Assembly: GCF_039370165.1 (NCBI RefSeq)
Contig: NZ_CP134991.1
Coordinates: 355,465 to 419,464, forward strand
DNA length: 64,000 nucleotides
From: Buchnera aphidicola (Chaitoregma tattakana)
Lineage (GTDB): Bacteria; Pseudomonadota; Gammaproteobacteria; Enterobacterales; Enterobacteriaceae
Direction of reading: 5' to 3'
Shown here: positions 19,553 through 29,808 of the stretch, piece by piece
How positions within the stretch are numbered: position 1 is the stretch's first letter
Layout of the letters: each line of letters begins with the position of its first letter
Made by a program: the position numbers and the translations under genes
Notes under the pieces: model-generated
What the model was told of the DNA's origin: nothing
Database searches by the model: none
What the model saw: only the letters and a program-made list of their open reading frames with translations

Positions 19553-21667
19553 TTATTTTTTATTTTCTAAAATCTTAGTAGTGATATTTTCAGAAATTTC
19601 TGAATATTTCAAAAATTCCATAGAATATATAGCTCTACCTTGAGTTTTTGATCTAAGATCAGTAGCATATCCAAACATTTCTGACAATGGAACTTTAGAA
19701 ACAATTATTTTATTATTTAAGTTGTTATCCAGCTTTTCTATAATTCCTCTCCTTCTATTGAGATCTCCAATTACATCACCCATATATTTTTCTGGAGTAT
19801 CTATTTCTACTTTCATAATAGGTTCTAACAATATTGGATTAGCTAATTTAAAAGCTCTTTTGAAAGCAATAGAAGCAGCAAATTTAAATGCTAATTCTGA
19901 AGAATCTACATCATGATAAGAGCCAAAATGCAATCTAACTCCGATATTAACCACAGGATACCCTGCTAAAGGACCGGAATTTAGTTGTTCCTTTATTCCT
20001 TTATCTATTGCAGAAATATATTCTGATGGTATTACTCCTCCTTTTATATTATTAATAAATTTATAATTTTCTGAATTTATTTCTATAGGAAATACATCTA
20101 TAACTACATGTCCATACTGCCCCCTCCCTCCGGATTGTTTTATATACTTGCCCTCAATATTTTCTACTTTATTTTTAATAGTTTCTCTATATGCAACTCT
20201 AGGCTTACCTACATTAGCGCATACATTAAATTCTCTCCTCATTCTATCTACAATTATTTCTAAATGAAGCTCCCCCATTCCAGCTATTATAGTTTGATTA
20301 GATTCATGATCTATAAACATTTTAAATGACGGATCTTCTTTAGCTAATCTAGTTAAAGCAATCCCCATCTTTTCTTGGTCCGCTTTCGTATCAGGCTCTA
20401 TTGCTATAGAAATTACTGGATCAGGAAACTCCATTTTTTCTAAAATTATTTCTTTTTTAGGATCACACAAAGTATCTCCAGTAGTTACATTTTTTAACCC
20501 TATAGCTGCAGCAATGTCTCCAGATCTAACTTCTTTAATTTCTTCTCTTCTATTAGCATGCATTTGCACCAATCTTCCCAATCTTTCTTTTTGAGACTTA
20601 GTAGAGTTCAGTACTACATCTCCAGACCTAATAATGCCTGAATATACTCTAAAAAAAGTTAAACTTCCAACAAAAGGATCAGTAGAGATTTTAAATGCTA
20701 AAGCGGAAAAATGCTCTGTATCATCATATTTTCTAATTTTATAAGATCCTTCAACAGCATTTTTTTTTAAAATATCTGCTTTTGTACATGATGCATCTAA
20801 AGGAGAAGGTAAAAAGTCTATTATAGAATCTAACAAAGGTTGTACACCTTTATTCTTAAAAGACGAGCCACAAGTTACTATTAATATTTTGTTTTTAAGA
20901 GCAAGTTCTCTCAAACCAAATTTTAATTGATTTTCAGAAAACTTTTTACCAGACAAATATATTTTCATAAACTTATCATTTAATTCAGCGACCGATTCTA
21001 CTAAATGTTTTCTCCACTTTTTAGAAATTTTGGTTAAGTCATCTGAAATAGGAAAAGATTTAAATTCAATGCCTCTATCTTTATCATCCCAAATGACAGA
21101 TTGCATCTTTATTAAATCTATTACTCCTACGAAATTATCTTCTGAACCAATAGGAATTTGTATAGGAACTATGTTTATATTAAATCTTTCTTTTATTTGA
21201 AAAATTACATTAAAATAATTTGCTCCTATTCTATCCATTTTATTAATGAAAGCAATTCTAGGGACTTTATATTTATTAGATTGTCTCCATACAGTTTCTG
21301 ACTGAGGTTGAACTCCCCCCACAGCGCAATATATCATTACTACACCATCTAATATTCGCATAGACCTTTCAACTTCTATTGTAAAGTCTACATGCCCAGG
21401 AGTATCTATTATATTAATTCTATGTGGTTCAAACTGTTTATACATTCCAGACCAAAACGTAGTTGTAGCAGCTGAAGTAATAGTGATGCCTCTTTCTTGT
21501 TCTTGTTCCATCCAGTCCATTGTAGCTTTACCATCATGAACTTCTCCAATTTTATGATTGACACCAGTATAAAATAAAATTCTTTCTGTAGTAGTTGTTT
21601 TTCCAGCATCAATATGAGCACTAATGCCTATATTTCTATAATGTGAAATTTTAGTTTTTCGAGACAT
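19553..21667 (-). CDS. fusA: elongation factor G
   Basis: GTPase that drives translocation and, with RRF, ribosome recycling. 704 aa, full length. [15 protein letters not shown] near residue 17, DTPGHVDFT near 88, NKMDRIGA near 142, and the C-terminal domain IV/V segment ending [14 protein letters not shown] are clear. Lies between tufA and rpsG in the conserved str order. Confidence 0.98.
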   Translation of the reverse strand: MSRKTKISHYRNIGISAHIDAGKTTTTERILFYTGVNHKIGEVHDGKATMDWMEQEQERGITITSAATTTFWSGMYKQFEPHRINIIDTPGHVDFTIEVERSMRILDGVVMIYCAVGGVQPQSETVWRQSNKYKVPRIAFINKMDRIGANYFNVIFQIKERFNINIVPIQIPIGSEDNFVGVIDLIKMQSVIWDDKDRGIEFKSFPISDDLTKISKKWRKHLVESVAELNDKFMKIYLSGKKFSENQLKFGLRELALKNKILIVTCGSSFKNKGVQPLLDSIIDFLPSPLDASCTKADILKKNAVEGSYKIRKYDDTEHFSALAFKISTDPFVGSLTFFRVYSGIIRSGDVVLNSTKSQKERLGRLVQMHANRREEIKEVRSGDIAAAIGLKNVTTGDTLCDPKKEIILEKMEFPDPVISIAIEPDTKADQEKMGIALTRLAKEDPSFKMFIDHESNQTIIAGMGELHLEIIVDRMRREFNVCANVGKPRVAYRETIKNKVENIEGKYIKQSGGRGQYGHVVIDVFPIEINSENYKFINNIKGGVIPSEYISAIDKGIKEQLNSGPLAGYPVVNIGVRLHFGSYHDVDSSELAFKFAASIAFKRAFKLANPILLEPIMKVEIDTPEKYMGDVIGDLNRRRGIIEKLDNNLNNKIIVSKVPLSEMFGYATDLRSKTQGRAIYSMEFLKYSEISENITTKILENKK

Positions 21668-21759
21668 GTAATTTTATAATCTTATTATATTTTCAAAATA
21701 TAAAAATAAATTTAACAAAATATGTTTTTAGAATGTTATATATTAATAAAAAGACATAG

Positions 21760-22230
21760 TTACCATCTATAATGAGCAAAAGCCTTATTAGATTCAGCTA
21801 TTCTATGTACTTCCTCTTTCTTCTTTACAGCTTCTCCTTTTTTATTAATAGCATCATATAATTCGTTATAAAGTTTTAAGTACATATGTTTATCTTTTCT
21901 CTTTCTAGCTGAAATTATTATCCATCTCATAGCTAAAGTATTTCTTCTAGCCGGTCTAACTTCTACAGGAACTTGATAAGTAGAGCCTCCTACTCTTCTA
22001 GACTTCACTTCAACTATAGGTTTTACATTTTTTAAAGCAGTTTCAAAAGAATCTATTTCATTTTTCTTAGTGCTATTAGACAAAATTTTTAATGCTTTAT
22101 ACACAATATTTTCAGCTATAGACTTTTTTCCATCTATCATAATAATGTTTATAAACTTAGCTAAAATTTCAGACAAAAATTTAGTATCAGGTAAAATGCT
22201 TCTACTTCCAATAATTCTTCTTCTTGGCAT
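21760..22230 (-). CDS. rpsG: 30S ribosomal protein S7
   Basis: S7 organises the 3' major domain of 16S rRNA and is the str-operon repressor in E. coli. [38 protein letters not shown] near residue 76 and the end [17 protein letters not shown] are conserved. 156 aa, the shorter (E. coli B-like) form of the C-terminus. Confidence 0.97.
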   Translation of the reverse strand: MPRRRIIGSRSILPDTKFLSEILAKFINIIMIDGKKSIAENIVYKALKILSNSTKKNEIDSFETALKNVKPIVEVKSRRVGGSTYQVPVEVRPARRNTLAMRWIIISARKRKDKHMYLKLYNELYDAINKKGEAVKKKEEVHRIAESNKAFAHYRW

Positions 22231-22265
22231 ATTAAATCCTACAATTTTAAAAAATATTTTTTATA

Positions 22266-22640
22266 CTATGACTTTAATTTTTTAGTACCATATTTAGATC
22301 TACTTTTTTTTCTGTCTTTAACACCGGCACAATCTAAAGACCCCCTAACTACATGATATCTAACACCAGGTAAATCTTTTACTCTTCCACCTCTTATTAA
22401 AATCACTGAATGTTCTTGCAAATTATGCCCCTCTCCTCCTATATACGCTGTTACTTCAAATCCGTTAGTAAGCTTTACTCTACATACTTTTCTAAGAGCA
22501 GAATTAGGTTTTTTAGGAGTAGTAGTATATACTTTTGTGCATACTCCTCGTTTTTGAGGGCATTTTGACAATGCAGGAACATTACTTTTATAAATCTTTT
22601 TTCTTCTTGGATTTCTTACTAATTGATTTATAGTAGACAT
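22266..22640 (-). CDS. rpsL: 30S ribosomal protein S12
   Basis: Decoding-centre protein. 124 aa, E. coli-like. The streptomycin-site region [20 protein letters not shown] near residue 39 carries Lys at both usual positions, and [20 protein letters not shown] near 91 holds the Asp that is methylthiolated in E. coli. First gene of the str unit, directly after tusB. Confidence 0.98.
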   Translation of the reverse strand: MSTINQLVRNPRRKKIYKSNVPALSKCPQKRGVCTKVYTTTPKKPNSALRKVCRVKLTNGFEVTAYIGGEGHNLQEHSVILIRGGRVKDLPGVRYHVVRGSLDCAGVKDRKKSRSKYGTKKLKS

Positions 22641-22722
22641 AAAATATTATATTCTCATAGTTTTTAATCAATAAAAAATAAACAGTATAAATGTTATTTT
22701 TTAGAACATCTTATAATTTGTA

Positions 22723-23010
22723 TTACCATCTTATTTGTGATTTATTTTTTACAGTTAAGTTTACAAAATCTGAATAATTAACTATAGAAAAATTTTTAGA
22801 AATTTTTGTAACTAAACCTCTAGCATCTAAATCTTCCTTTAATACATACAAATTTTTAGAAAAACTTATTATCTTTCTTAAAAAAATATTATTTTTTAAA
22901 GAAATAATAACACCATCTTGTATAGCTATTATATCATCCTCCTTATTTATTAAGTTGCATAAACTATTAATGTCAACGTTAAATGGAGAATTAATAAAAA
23001 TATGTAACAT
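22723..23010 (-). CDS. tusB: sulfur-relay protein TusB
   Basis: Subunit of the TusBCD complex that passes sulfur from TusA to TusE for 2-thiolation of wobble U34 (Glu, Gln, Lys tRNAs). MLHIFINSPFNVDINSLCNLI aligns with the E. coli N-terminus (MLHTLHRSPW; shown in part), and YVLKEDLDARGLVTKIS fits the middle. 95 aa in both. Upstream of rpsL, as in E. coli. iscS in this window would supply the sulfur. Confidence 0.9.
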   Translation of the reverse strand: MLHIFINSPFNVDINSLCNLINKEDDIIAIQDGVIISLKNNIFLRKIISFSKNLYVLKEDLDARGLVTKISKNFSIVNYSDFVNLTVKNKSQIRW

Positions 23011-23023
23011 ATATAAATCCTAT

Positions 23024-23383
23024 TTAGAAATTAATAATAAGATCAAACAAATTTAACTTTTTTCTAAAAAATTTATTTGTTAAAATATTAACATTAACTA
23101 AAAATTTTTGATTAAACTTAATACCTCTATCTTTCAAAGAATCTTTACATAAATATAAACTACTATTTTGACTTCTTAGAAGAGAAGAAAAAGACTTAAA
23201 AAAATTGTGTAAAAAAATCTTTTCAGGGTGTTGTTTATCTAATATTTGAAACACTCCATCTCCTAAAAAAAAAACACCAGTTTGTTTTATTGCTAAAGAA
23301 ATTGACATATACAAATCTAACATTTCTTTAGAATCTATTTTCCCATAGGGCGATCTACAAAATAAAAAAGCTACATTTTTCAT
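23024..23383 (-). CDS. tusC: sulfur-relay protein TusC
   Basis: TusC of the TusBCD sulfur carrier heterohexamer. MKNVAFLFCRSPYGKIDSKE resembles E. coli MKRIAFVFSTAPHG, and GVFFLGDGVFQILDKQHPE near residue 36 matches the DsrF-like fold. 119 aa as in E. coli. Between tusD and tusB. Confidence 0.92.
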   Translation of the reverse strand: MKNVAFLFCRSPYGKIDSKEMLDLYMSISLAIKQTGVFFLGDGVFQILDKQHPEKIFLHNFFKSFSSLLRSQNSSLYLCKDSLKDRGIKFNQKFLVNVNILTNKFFRKKLNLFDLIINF

Positions 23384-23422
23384 ATATAGAAACTCAACTA
23401 TATTTATAAAATAAATACAATT

Positions 23423-23809
23423 TTAAAATTGAACTACACGATCAGACAAAATAATATCTTTTGATAACTCTAACAGCCCCATAGATTTAAAATTTTCATC
23501 TACGTTGCGTGTTAAAATTCCTTTTTTCTTAACTAAATTTTTTATAATGAGTCCTCTTTTTATAGAAGATCCAATACATAATTTTAGTATTATATTATTT
23601 TCAATAGATATTTTTTTCCAGAATTTTAATAAATCTATTTCATTATAATTAGGACTACTCATAATATTAGCATTGTAAACACCATCTGCATAAAAAAATA
23701 TACTTCTAACAATGTGTTTTTTTTTTATTAAACTTTTAACAAATAAAAAAGAACTAATAGAATTTTGTGTTCCATAAATAGGTCCAGTAACTAATATAGT
23801 ATATTGCAT
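23423..23809 (-). CDS. tusD: sulfurtransferase TusD
   Basis: Carries the persulfide in TusBCD. 128 aa as in E. coli. VTGPIYGTQNSISSFLFVKS near residue 7, FFYADGVYNAN near 39, and the active Cys in LKLCIGSSIKRG near 78 are all present; the C-terminus DRVVQF is identical. First gene of the tus-str transcript; the 229 bp upstream to trpS is featureless AT-rich DNA. Confidence 0.95.
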   Translation of the reverse strand: MQYTILVTGPIYGTQNSISSFLFVKSLIKKKHIVRSIFFYADGVYNANIMSSPNYNEIDLLKFWKKISIENNIILKLCIGSSIKRGLIIKNLVKKKGILTRNVDENFKSMGLLELSKDIILSDRVVQF

Positions 23810-24038
23810 AAAATTAAAATAATATAATAAAAAATTTTAGAGTTGTGAAATATTTTAAAAAATAAAAAATAAAAAAAAATTATGTGCAAATATTAAAATA
23901 CGATATCTTATATAATTATAAAAATTATAAAAAAATAATTTTAATAAAATATTTTTGTTCAATCTCTCAATATAAAAAATATATAAATATTTTTATAATC
24001 AAAATATTAAAATATATTCTTATAAACGAAATTACAAT

Positions 24039-25043
24039 TTAAAAAAAAAATTGTTTTTCTACAAGTTTTAGTGTTTTTTTTGCTATAATAGATGCCTGCT
24101 TTGCACCAATACATAATATATCTAACAAATCTTTCTCATTTTTTCTAAAATAAAAATATCTGTCTTGTAACTTGCATAACTCATTACAAACAATATCTGA
24201 TAACTTTTTTTTAAAACTATAATAATCATAATCAAAAAATAGTTTTTCTGATTCTAAAATAGTATTATTAGTTAGTATAGAAAAAATATTCAATAAATTA
24301 GAAACACCTGGTTTATTTTTTTTATCATAAAATATTTTTGAAGGGTTGTCTGAATCTGTAATAGCACATTTTATTTTCTCACTAATATTTTTTCTACTAT
24401 CTAACAAAAAAATACTGTTTTTTTCATTGCTGTCGGACTTAGACATTTTTTTAACAGGATCACACAAAGACATAATTCTAGACCCTCTATCAAAAACTAT
24501 ATTTTTAGGAATAGAAAAAACTTTTCCATATAAATTATTAAATCTTTTCGCAACTACTTTAGTAAGTTCTAAATGTTGTTTTTGATCATCTCCAATAGAT
24601 ACATAATTACTATTATATAATAATATATCTGACATCATCAAAATAGGATAATTTAAAAGACCCATATTAACGTTTTTATTTTTCTTAGATTTATCTTTAA
24701 ATTGAGTCATCCTAGTTAATTCACCAAAATAAGAAAAACAATTTAAAATCCAATTCATTTTACAGTGTTCATTAATATCTGATTGTATAAAAATTATACT
24801 TTTGCTAGGATTCACACCACAAGCCAAATAAAACGCTAAAGTATCTAAAATATTTTTTTTAATATTAATGCTAGTGTTTAAATTTGTTAAAGAATGTAAA
24901 TTAGCAATGCAAAAAATACAACTATACTTATTTTGAAAATCTTTCCAATGTTTCAATACTCCTAAATAATTTGCTAATGTTAAAAATCCCGTTGGTTGCA
25001 CCGCACTAAATAAAATTTTTTTTTTACACTTCACATTTTTCAT
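24039..25043 (-). CDS. trpS: tryptophanyl-tRNA synthetase
   Basis: Class I synthetase charging tRNA-Trp, whose gene lies at 59098-59171. The HIGH-type signature is degenerate (PTGFLTLANYLG near residue 20) and KMSKS is intact near 203; GEDQKQHLEL appears as GDDQKQHLEL. The start at 25043 is closer to the E. coli start; an ATG at 25058 would add five residues. Order trpS-rpe-aroB-aroK matches E. coli with gph, dam and damX lost. Confidence 0.95.
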   Translation of the reverse strand: MKNVKCKKKILFSAVQPTGFLTLANYLGVLKHWKDFQNKYSCIFCIANLHSLTNLNTSINIKKNILDTLAFYLACGVNPSKSIIFIQSDINEHCKMNWILNCFSYFGELTRMTQFKDKSKKNKNVNMGLLNYPILMMSDILLYNSNYVSIGDDQKQHLELTKVVAKRFNNLYGKVFSIPKNIVFDRGSRIMSLCDPVKKMSKSDSNEKNSIFLLDSRKNISEKIKCAITDSDNPSKIFYDKKNKPGVSNLLNIFSILTNNTILESEKLFFDYDYYSFKKKLSDIVCNELCKLQDRYFYFRKNEKDLLDILCIGAKQASIIAKKTLKLVEKQFFF

Positions 25044-25104
25044 AGAATATAAGTACACATATGTTAATTAAAAATATAAAACTTTTTGTTAAAAAAACCA
25101 ATTT

Positions 25105-25779
25105 TTATTTTAAAAACTTGTTTATAATATTCTTTATTTTTAAAATAGTACTTTTACAATTTTTAGAACAAAAAATTTCAGACCCAATAACAAAAGAATT
25201 TGCGCCGGCATTTAATAAATTTAGTATATTATCTTTTTTTATTCCTCCATCAACTTGTAAAACAATATTATTATTATATGAGTCTATTAATTTTCTAACT
25301 TTTTCAATTTTTTTTAAAATATATGTTAAAAACTTTTGTTTTCCAAAACCAGGATTAACAGACATAATAAGAATTAAATCTAATTTATCGATAGTATATT
25401 CTAAACAAGATAAAGAAGTAGCAGGATTAATAGCTATCCCAGCTTTACATCCAAAACTTTTTATTAAAGATATAGTACTATCTATATGAAAAGTAGACTC
25501 AGGATGAAAAGTTATAAAACTTACTTTCTGCTTCGCAAAAATTGGAATTAAATTATCTACTTTATGTGTCATTAAATGTATATCTGCATTAAATTCAACA
25601 CCATTTTTTTTCAAAGACTGTAATACAACAGGACCGAAAGTTAAATTATTTACATAATGATTATCCATAATATCGAAATGAATTAAGTCAGCACCGTATT
25701 TTATTACACTCTTTATATCATGTCCTAAATTAGAAAAATTAGCTGACAAAATTGAAGGTACAATGAAAAATTGTTTCAT
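25105..25779 (-). CDS. rpe: ribulose-5-phosphate 3-epimerase
   Basis: Interconverts ribulose-5-P and xylulose-5-P in the pentose phosphate path, feeding erythrose-4-P to the shikimate pathway. TIM barrel of 224 aa: VPSILSANFSNLGHDI at the start, LIHFDIMDNHYVNNLTFGP near residue 32 with metal His/Asp, MSVNPGFGKQKF near 140 and VDGGIKKDN near 175. Lies between aroB and trpS on the minus strand. Confidence 0.96.
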   Translation of the reverse strand: MKQFFIVPSILSANFSNLGHDIKSVIKYGADLIHFDIMDNHYVNNLTFGPVVLQSLKKNGVEFNADIHLMTHKVDNLIPIFAKQKVSFITFHPESTFHIDSTISLIKSFGCKAGIAINPATSLSCLEYTIDKLDLILIMSVNPGFGKQKFLTYILKKIEKVRKLIDSYNNNIVLQVDGGIKKDNILNLLNAGANSFVIGSEIFCSKNCKSTILKIKNIINKFLK

Positions 25780-25791
25780 AAAAGTTTTGTA

Positions 25792-26904
25792 TTATATTTT
25801 TTTATACTTTAAAACATCATTTAAAAAGTTATTGTCAATAATTTTAGTTAACAAATTTATATCTACATTATCTAACAAAACACACTTTCCGATCTTATTT
25901 GGAACTATTATTCTAATTTTTTTATTAGAAAAATTTTTTTTGTCTCTAATCATGTATCTAAAATAATCTTTAGATTTCATATTTTTAGGACCTGTAACTG
26001 GAAGACCTATTAAATTAAACAAATCTATTATTTCTTGTACTTGCTCTAAAGAAATTTTACATAAATAATTAGAAAATATAGAAGATATAACAATGCCTAT
26101 AGAAACAGCCTCTCCATGTAATAAAGTATATTTTGTAAAAGATTCTATAGCATGGCCAAAAGTATGTCCTAAATTTAACAACATTCTTATATTTTTTTCT
26201 TTTTCATCTTGACATATTATATCAATTTTAAACTTACAAGATCTACAAATACAATCATACAATACTTTATTATCTAAAAAAAGTATACTATCTAAATTAG
26301 ACTTTATCCAATAAAAAAAAGTTTTATCAAATAAAATTGCATATTTTACTACTTCAGACAATCCAGAAATAAATTCTCTTCTCGGCAATGTTTTTAAAAA
26401 CATAGTATCAATTATAACACATTTGGGGTGATAAAATGTTCCAATAACATTTTTTGAAAGTGAGTTATTAACTCCAGTTTTACCTCCTATAGAAGCATCA
26501 ACTTGAGAGAGTAAAGTAGTAGGTATATTTATATACTTTACTCCTCTTTTATAAATAGAAGCCGCAAAACCAGTTATATCACTAATTACACCGCCCCCAA
26601 ATGACATCAATGTAATATCTCTTCCATAATTTAATTTAATAAGATTGTTTACAATAATTTTTATTGAGTTGAATGTTTTATATATCTCACCATCATTTAG
26701 TATTATTATGTTATTAATAACTTTAAATTGTCGTAAAGAAAATATTATAGTTTTTTTATAAATATTATATAATGTAACATTAGTTATTAAAACAATATTA
26801 TTATAAACTTTTAAATAAGAAATCATATTTTTGTTACTAAAAATATTATATCCTATATTTATTTGACAATTTTTTCCATTTAATTTAACATTTATTATTT
26901 TCAA
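25792..26904 (-). CDS. aroB: 3-dehydroquinate synthase
   Basis: Second step of the shikimate pathway: DAHP to 3-dehydroquinate, with NAD and a divalent metal. NAD-binding GGGVISDITGFAASIYKRG near residue 102, the KNVIGTFYHPK substrate loop near 150, and metal ligands in SEVVKYAI near 184 and GHTFGHAIESF near 247 are intact. 370 aa, a little longer than E. coli (362) at the C-terminus. Just downstream of aroK. Confidence 0.95.
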   Translation of the reverse strand: MKIINVKLNGKNCQINIGYNIFSNKNMISYLKVYNNIVLITNVTLYNIYKKTIIFSLRQFKVINNIIILNDGEIYKTFNSIKIIVNNLIKLNYGRDITLMSFGGGVISDITGFAASIYKRGVKYINIPTTLLSQVDASIGGKTGVNNSLSKNVIGTFYHPKCVIIDTMFLKTLPRREFISGLSEVVKYAILFDKTFFYWIKSNLDSILFLDNKVLYDCICRSCKFKIDIICQDEKEKNIRMLLNLGHTFGHAIESFTKYTLLHGEAVSIGIVISSIFSNYLCKISLEQVQEIIDLFNLIGLPVTGPKNMKSKDYFRYMIRDKKNFSNKKIRIIVPNKIGKCVLLDNVDINLLTKIIDNNFLNDVLKYKKI

Positions 26905-26935
26905 AATATTGTCCTAAAATTTTAACATAAACGTA

Positions 26936-27469
26936 TTATAATAAATTATTTGATTTAAATTTTTTTAAAATGTACAATGCTATGGATTTAGCACTTTTAT
27001 TATCTGTATCTACAGTAAAGTCAGAAATATTTTTATATAAATGATTTCTTTCTTTTGCTAAACTTTCCAGTATATCACGATTAGAAATATTTTTATTATT
27101 TAATAAAGGTCTATTTTTATCTCTATTAGTCCTAATTAGCTGTTTTTCTATAGTTGTATTTAAAAACACGACAGTTCCTCTAGAAGATAATATGTTTCTA
27201 ATACTTTCAGAGACTATAGAACCTCCTCCAGTAGCTAAAACTATACCATTTTTTTTAGTTATCTCATTTATTATTTTTTTTTCTCTTATTCTAAACCCTT
27301 GTTCTCCTTCAACATCAAAAACCCATGCTATATCTGCTCCAGTTCTACTTTCTATTTCCTGATCAGAGTCATAAAAATCCATATGTAACTTTTTAGCTAA
27401 CTGTTTTCCTATAGTGCTTTTTCCTGCTCCCATTGGACCAACCAAAAAAATATTTCTCTTTTCTGCCAT
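26936..27469 (-). CDS. aroK: shikimate kinase I
   Basis: Phosphorylates shikimate. P-loop [14 protein letters not shown] near residue 11, DSDQEIE near 34 for shikimate binding, GGGSIVSE near 79, and the lid RDKNRPLL near 117. 177 aa against 173. Forms the aroK-aroB pair. Upstream 263 bp to tRNA-Ser show nothing but AT-rich DNA. Confidence 0.96.
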   Translation of the reverse strand: MAEKRNIFLVGPMGAGKSTIGKQLAKKLHMDFYDSDQEIESRTGADIAWVFDVEGEQGFRIREKKIINEITKKNGIVLATGGGSIVSESIRNILSSRGTVVFLNTTIEKQLIRTNRDKNRPLLNNKNISNRDILESLAKERNHLYKNISDFTVDTDNKSAKSIALYILKKFKSNNLL

Positions 27470-27732
27470 AATTTTATTTTATAAAAAAAAAATTAATTTA
27501 ATAATAATATTAAAAAATTAAAAATACCAATTAATATATAACAAGTCAGTATTATTAAACAAAATAATAGAATAATTTTAATTATATTATAATTACAAAA
27601 ATTAAACTATTTTTTTTTTAAAATTTTTATATATTAAAAACTTATTAGAAAATAAATTTAATTAATAACTTTTTTTTATAAGTTTATTATATTATAATAT
27701 AATTATATAAAATAAATATAACATATTATATT

Positions 27733-27821
27733 GGTGAGATGCCTGAGAGGATTAAAGGGCGCGCCTGGAAAGCGTGTATACATATTAATATGTATCAAGG
27801 GTTCGAATCCCTTTCTCACCT
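27733..27821 (+). tRNA. tRNA-Ser (anticodon GGA)
   Basis: Long-variable-arm tRNA: acceptor GGTGAGA/TCTCACC, anticodon loop CTGGAAA with GGA, variable arm with the stem ATACATATTAATATGTAT, and T loop TTCGAAT. Closely similar to E. coli tRNA-Ser(GGA). The base after the acceptor is T instead of G, and no CCA is encoded. It is alone on the plus strand between minus-strand aroK and nfuA. Confidence 0.97.
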
Positions 27822-27878
27822 AAATTTATAGAATTTTATTTTTTCAAAAAAAAATTAAATATTATTTAAATTAAAAAA

Positions 27879-28450
27879 TTAATAATACGAATGAGTACCT
27901 TGTATATGATCGGTAATATCTTTAATACCATTTATATTAGGAAATTTTTTTAATATTTTTTTTTCTATAAAACTTCTTAAAGTAAAATTAGACATAGCAC
28001 ATCCATTACATCTTCCAAAAAATTGTAAAAATACATAACCATCTTTATTAATTTTTACAAATTTTATACTTCCTCCATGAACTTCTAAATTAGGATTAAT
28101 TTTTTCATTTAACCATGATTGTATTCTATCTTTCAAATTAAATTTTTTATAGTTTTTGTGAGAATGTATTTTTGGTACATTTAAAACTAGTTGAGAAGAA
28201 CAACTATTAATTTGCAAGTCTATACTTGCATTTTTTACATAAATATAATCACTTTTATCAACAAAAACAGAAAACTCATCAAAATTGAAAGTTAAATCGT
28301 TTTTAGTAATATTTTTAATATTACAATATATAATTCCAAATCTAACTGTATTAGTTTTTAAACTTTTAGCAAAAACTCTAATTTGTGTATTTTTTTTTTT
28401 AATAATAATTTTTTTATATATATTTTAGCATTCTTGGATATAGTAATCAT
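27879..28450 (-). pseudogene. nfuA: nfuA, Fe-S carrier, split by a one-base frameshift in an A11 tract
   Basis: NfuA receives Fe-S clusters and hands them to apoproteins. Translating the minus strand from ATG at 28450 gives MITISKNAKIYIKKLLLKKK, parallel to the E. coli N-terminus (MIRISDAAQAHFAKLL). An A11 run (28400-28390) then shifts the frame; one base away, the sequence continues TQIRVFAKSLKTN and runs in frame through the A-type domain to the Nfu domain with GRCNGCAMSN and the GTHSYY end. The total is 572 bp, one short of 191 codons (E. coli has 190-191). A TTG at 28217 could give only the C-terminal 112 aa. Everything else looks conserved, so slippage in the poly(A) tract may restore some full protein; otherwise it is a young pseudogene. 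Confidence 0.85.
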
Positions 28451-29121
28451 ATGTAAGAAATTAAAAAAATTTTTTTATATTATATCTATGTAAAACTAAA
28501 ATTTCAATAAGTTTATTATATAAAAAAATGTTTAAAATTTTAAAAATAATTTTAAAAAAACATAAAATTGCAATAATTAAAATATCTTAATTTATAGAAA
28601 AATTTTATTTACATAAAAAAATTATTATTTAGAAAATTTTCTCTATAAAAATTTTAAAACAAATATTTATATAAAGTATTTAACATAATTATTGTTTACT
28701 ATATAAATAGTAATAAAAAATAATTATAAAAAATATATATTAATAATACTTTTTAATTATTTACATTTTTTATAAACTGTAAATATATCCATTAATAAAA
28801 ATTTTTTTTCTTAAACTTATAAAGAGTTTATTAAAAAATTATAAAAAAAATTTAAAAACATATTTTTAAACAAAATATTTAAAATAATTATATTTATGAA
28901 GATCAAAAAATATCTAATATAAAAATATTAATATTTTACATATATAGATAATATACAATATTTTATTTTTGAAGAAATATATTATAAACAATTTTAATAT
29001 ATATAAACATACTTACAAATGTAATAAAATTAGTATTTTTCTTTAAAAAACATAAAATTTTCTTAAAAATTAGAAAATTGATTATAAGAATTCTAATTTT
29101 TAAGTAGATATAATACAATTT
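28451..29121. other. 671-bp non-coding AT-rich gap between ssb and nfuA
   Basis: No credible reading frame, tRNA or structured RNA is visible. The stretch is almost entirely A and T with only short inverted repeats, such as ATTTACA (28759-28765) with TGTAAAT (28778-28784). It is most likely a fully eroded gene or genes. No promoter for nfuA could be chosen among the many TATAAT-like matches. Confidence 0.7.
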
Positions 29122-29646
29122 TCAAAAAGGAATTTCATCATCAAATTCTGATTCATTTCTTTCATTTAACAAAATATCTTTTTTAGAATAACTGTCTTTA
29201 CCATCTTTTTTAATAATATTTAAATTATCTTTATTTTGTTTAGTAAGGTTTGGTGAAGAAATTTCTTCTTTTCTTATATTATTAGATACATTAGAATTTC
29301 TATTACCAAGCATATGCATAGTACCACCTATATTAACTACTATTTCAGTTGTGTATCTATCTATATTATTTTGATCTTGCCATTTTCTAGTCTGTAAAGA
29401 TCCTTCTATATAGACTTGAGCTCCTTTTTTTAAATATTCTCTAGCAATTTCAGCGAGTTTATTAAACAAAACAATTCTATGCCATTCTGTTTTCTCTCTT
29501 ATTTCTCCAGTGTTTTTGTCTTTCCAAGTTTCAGAAGTTGCTATATTCATATTAGCAACAGCTACTCCATTAGTCATATATCTTACTTCTGGATCTTGCC
29601 CCAAATTTCCTATTAATATTACTTTATTAACTCCCCTACTAGCCAT
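29122..29646 (-). CDS. ssb: single-stranded DNA-binding protein
   Basis: Homotetrameric SSB for replication and repair. OB fold in residues 1-110: [20 protein letters not shown], then [17 protein letters not shown] near 32 and [20 protein letters not shown] near 53. A variable linker follows, and the acidic tip [10 protein letters not shown] that recruits partner proteins is kept. 174 aa against 178. Confidence 0.97.
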   Translation of the reverse strand: MASRGVNKVILIGNLGQDPEVRYMTNGVAVANMNIATSETWKDKNTGEIREKTEWHRIVLFNKLAEIAREYLKKGAQVYIEGSLQTRKWQDQNNIDRYTTEIVVNIGGTMHMLGNRNSNVSNNIRKEEISSPNLTKQNKDNLNIIKKDGKDSYSKKDILLNERNESEFDDEIPF

Positions 29647-29808
29647 AATAATCCTCTATAAAATTTATAAACAAGATTTATATTTATTTTAATGTTAACA
29701 TAAAATTTAAATTTTAAGAAAAAAAATAAAAGTTATTATGATATTATATAATAAAACCACTATAAAAGTATTATAAAAACATATAAAAATAAAATAAAAT
29801 ATAATACT

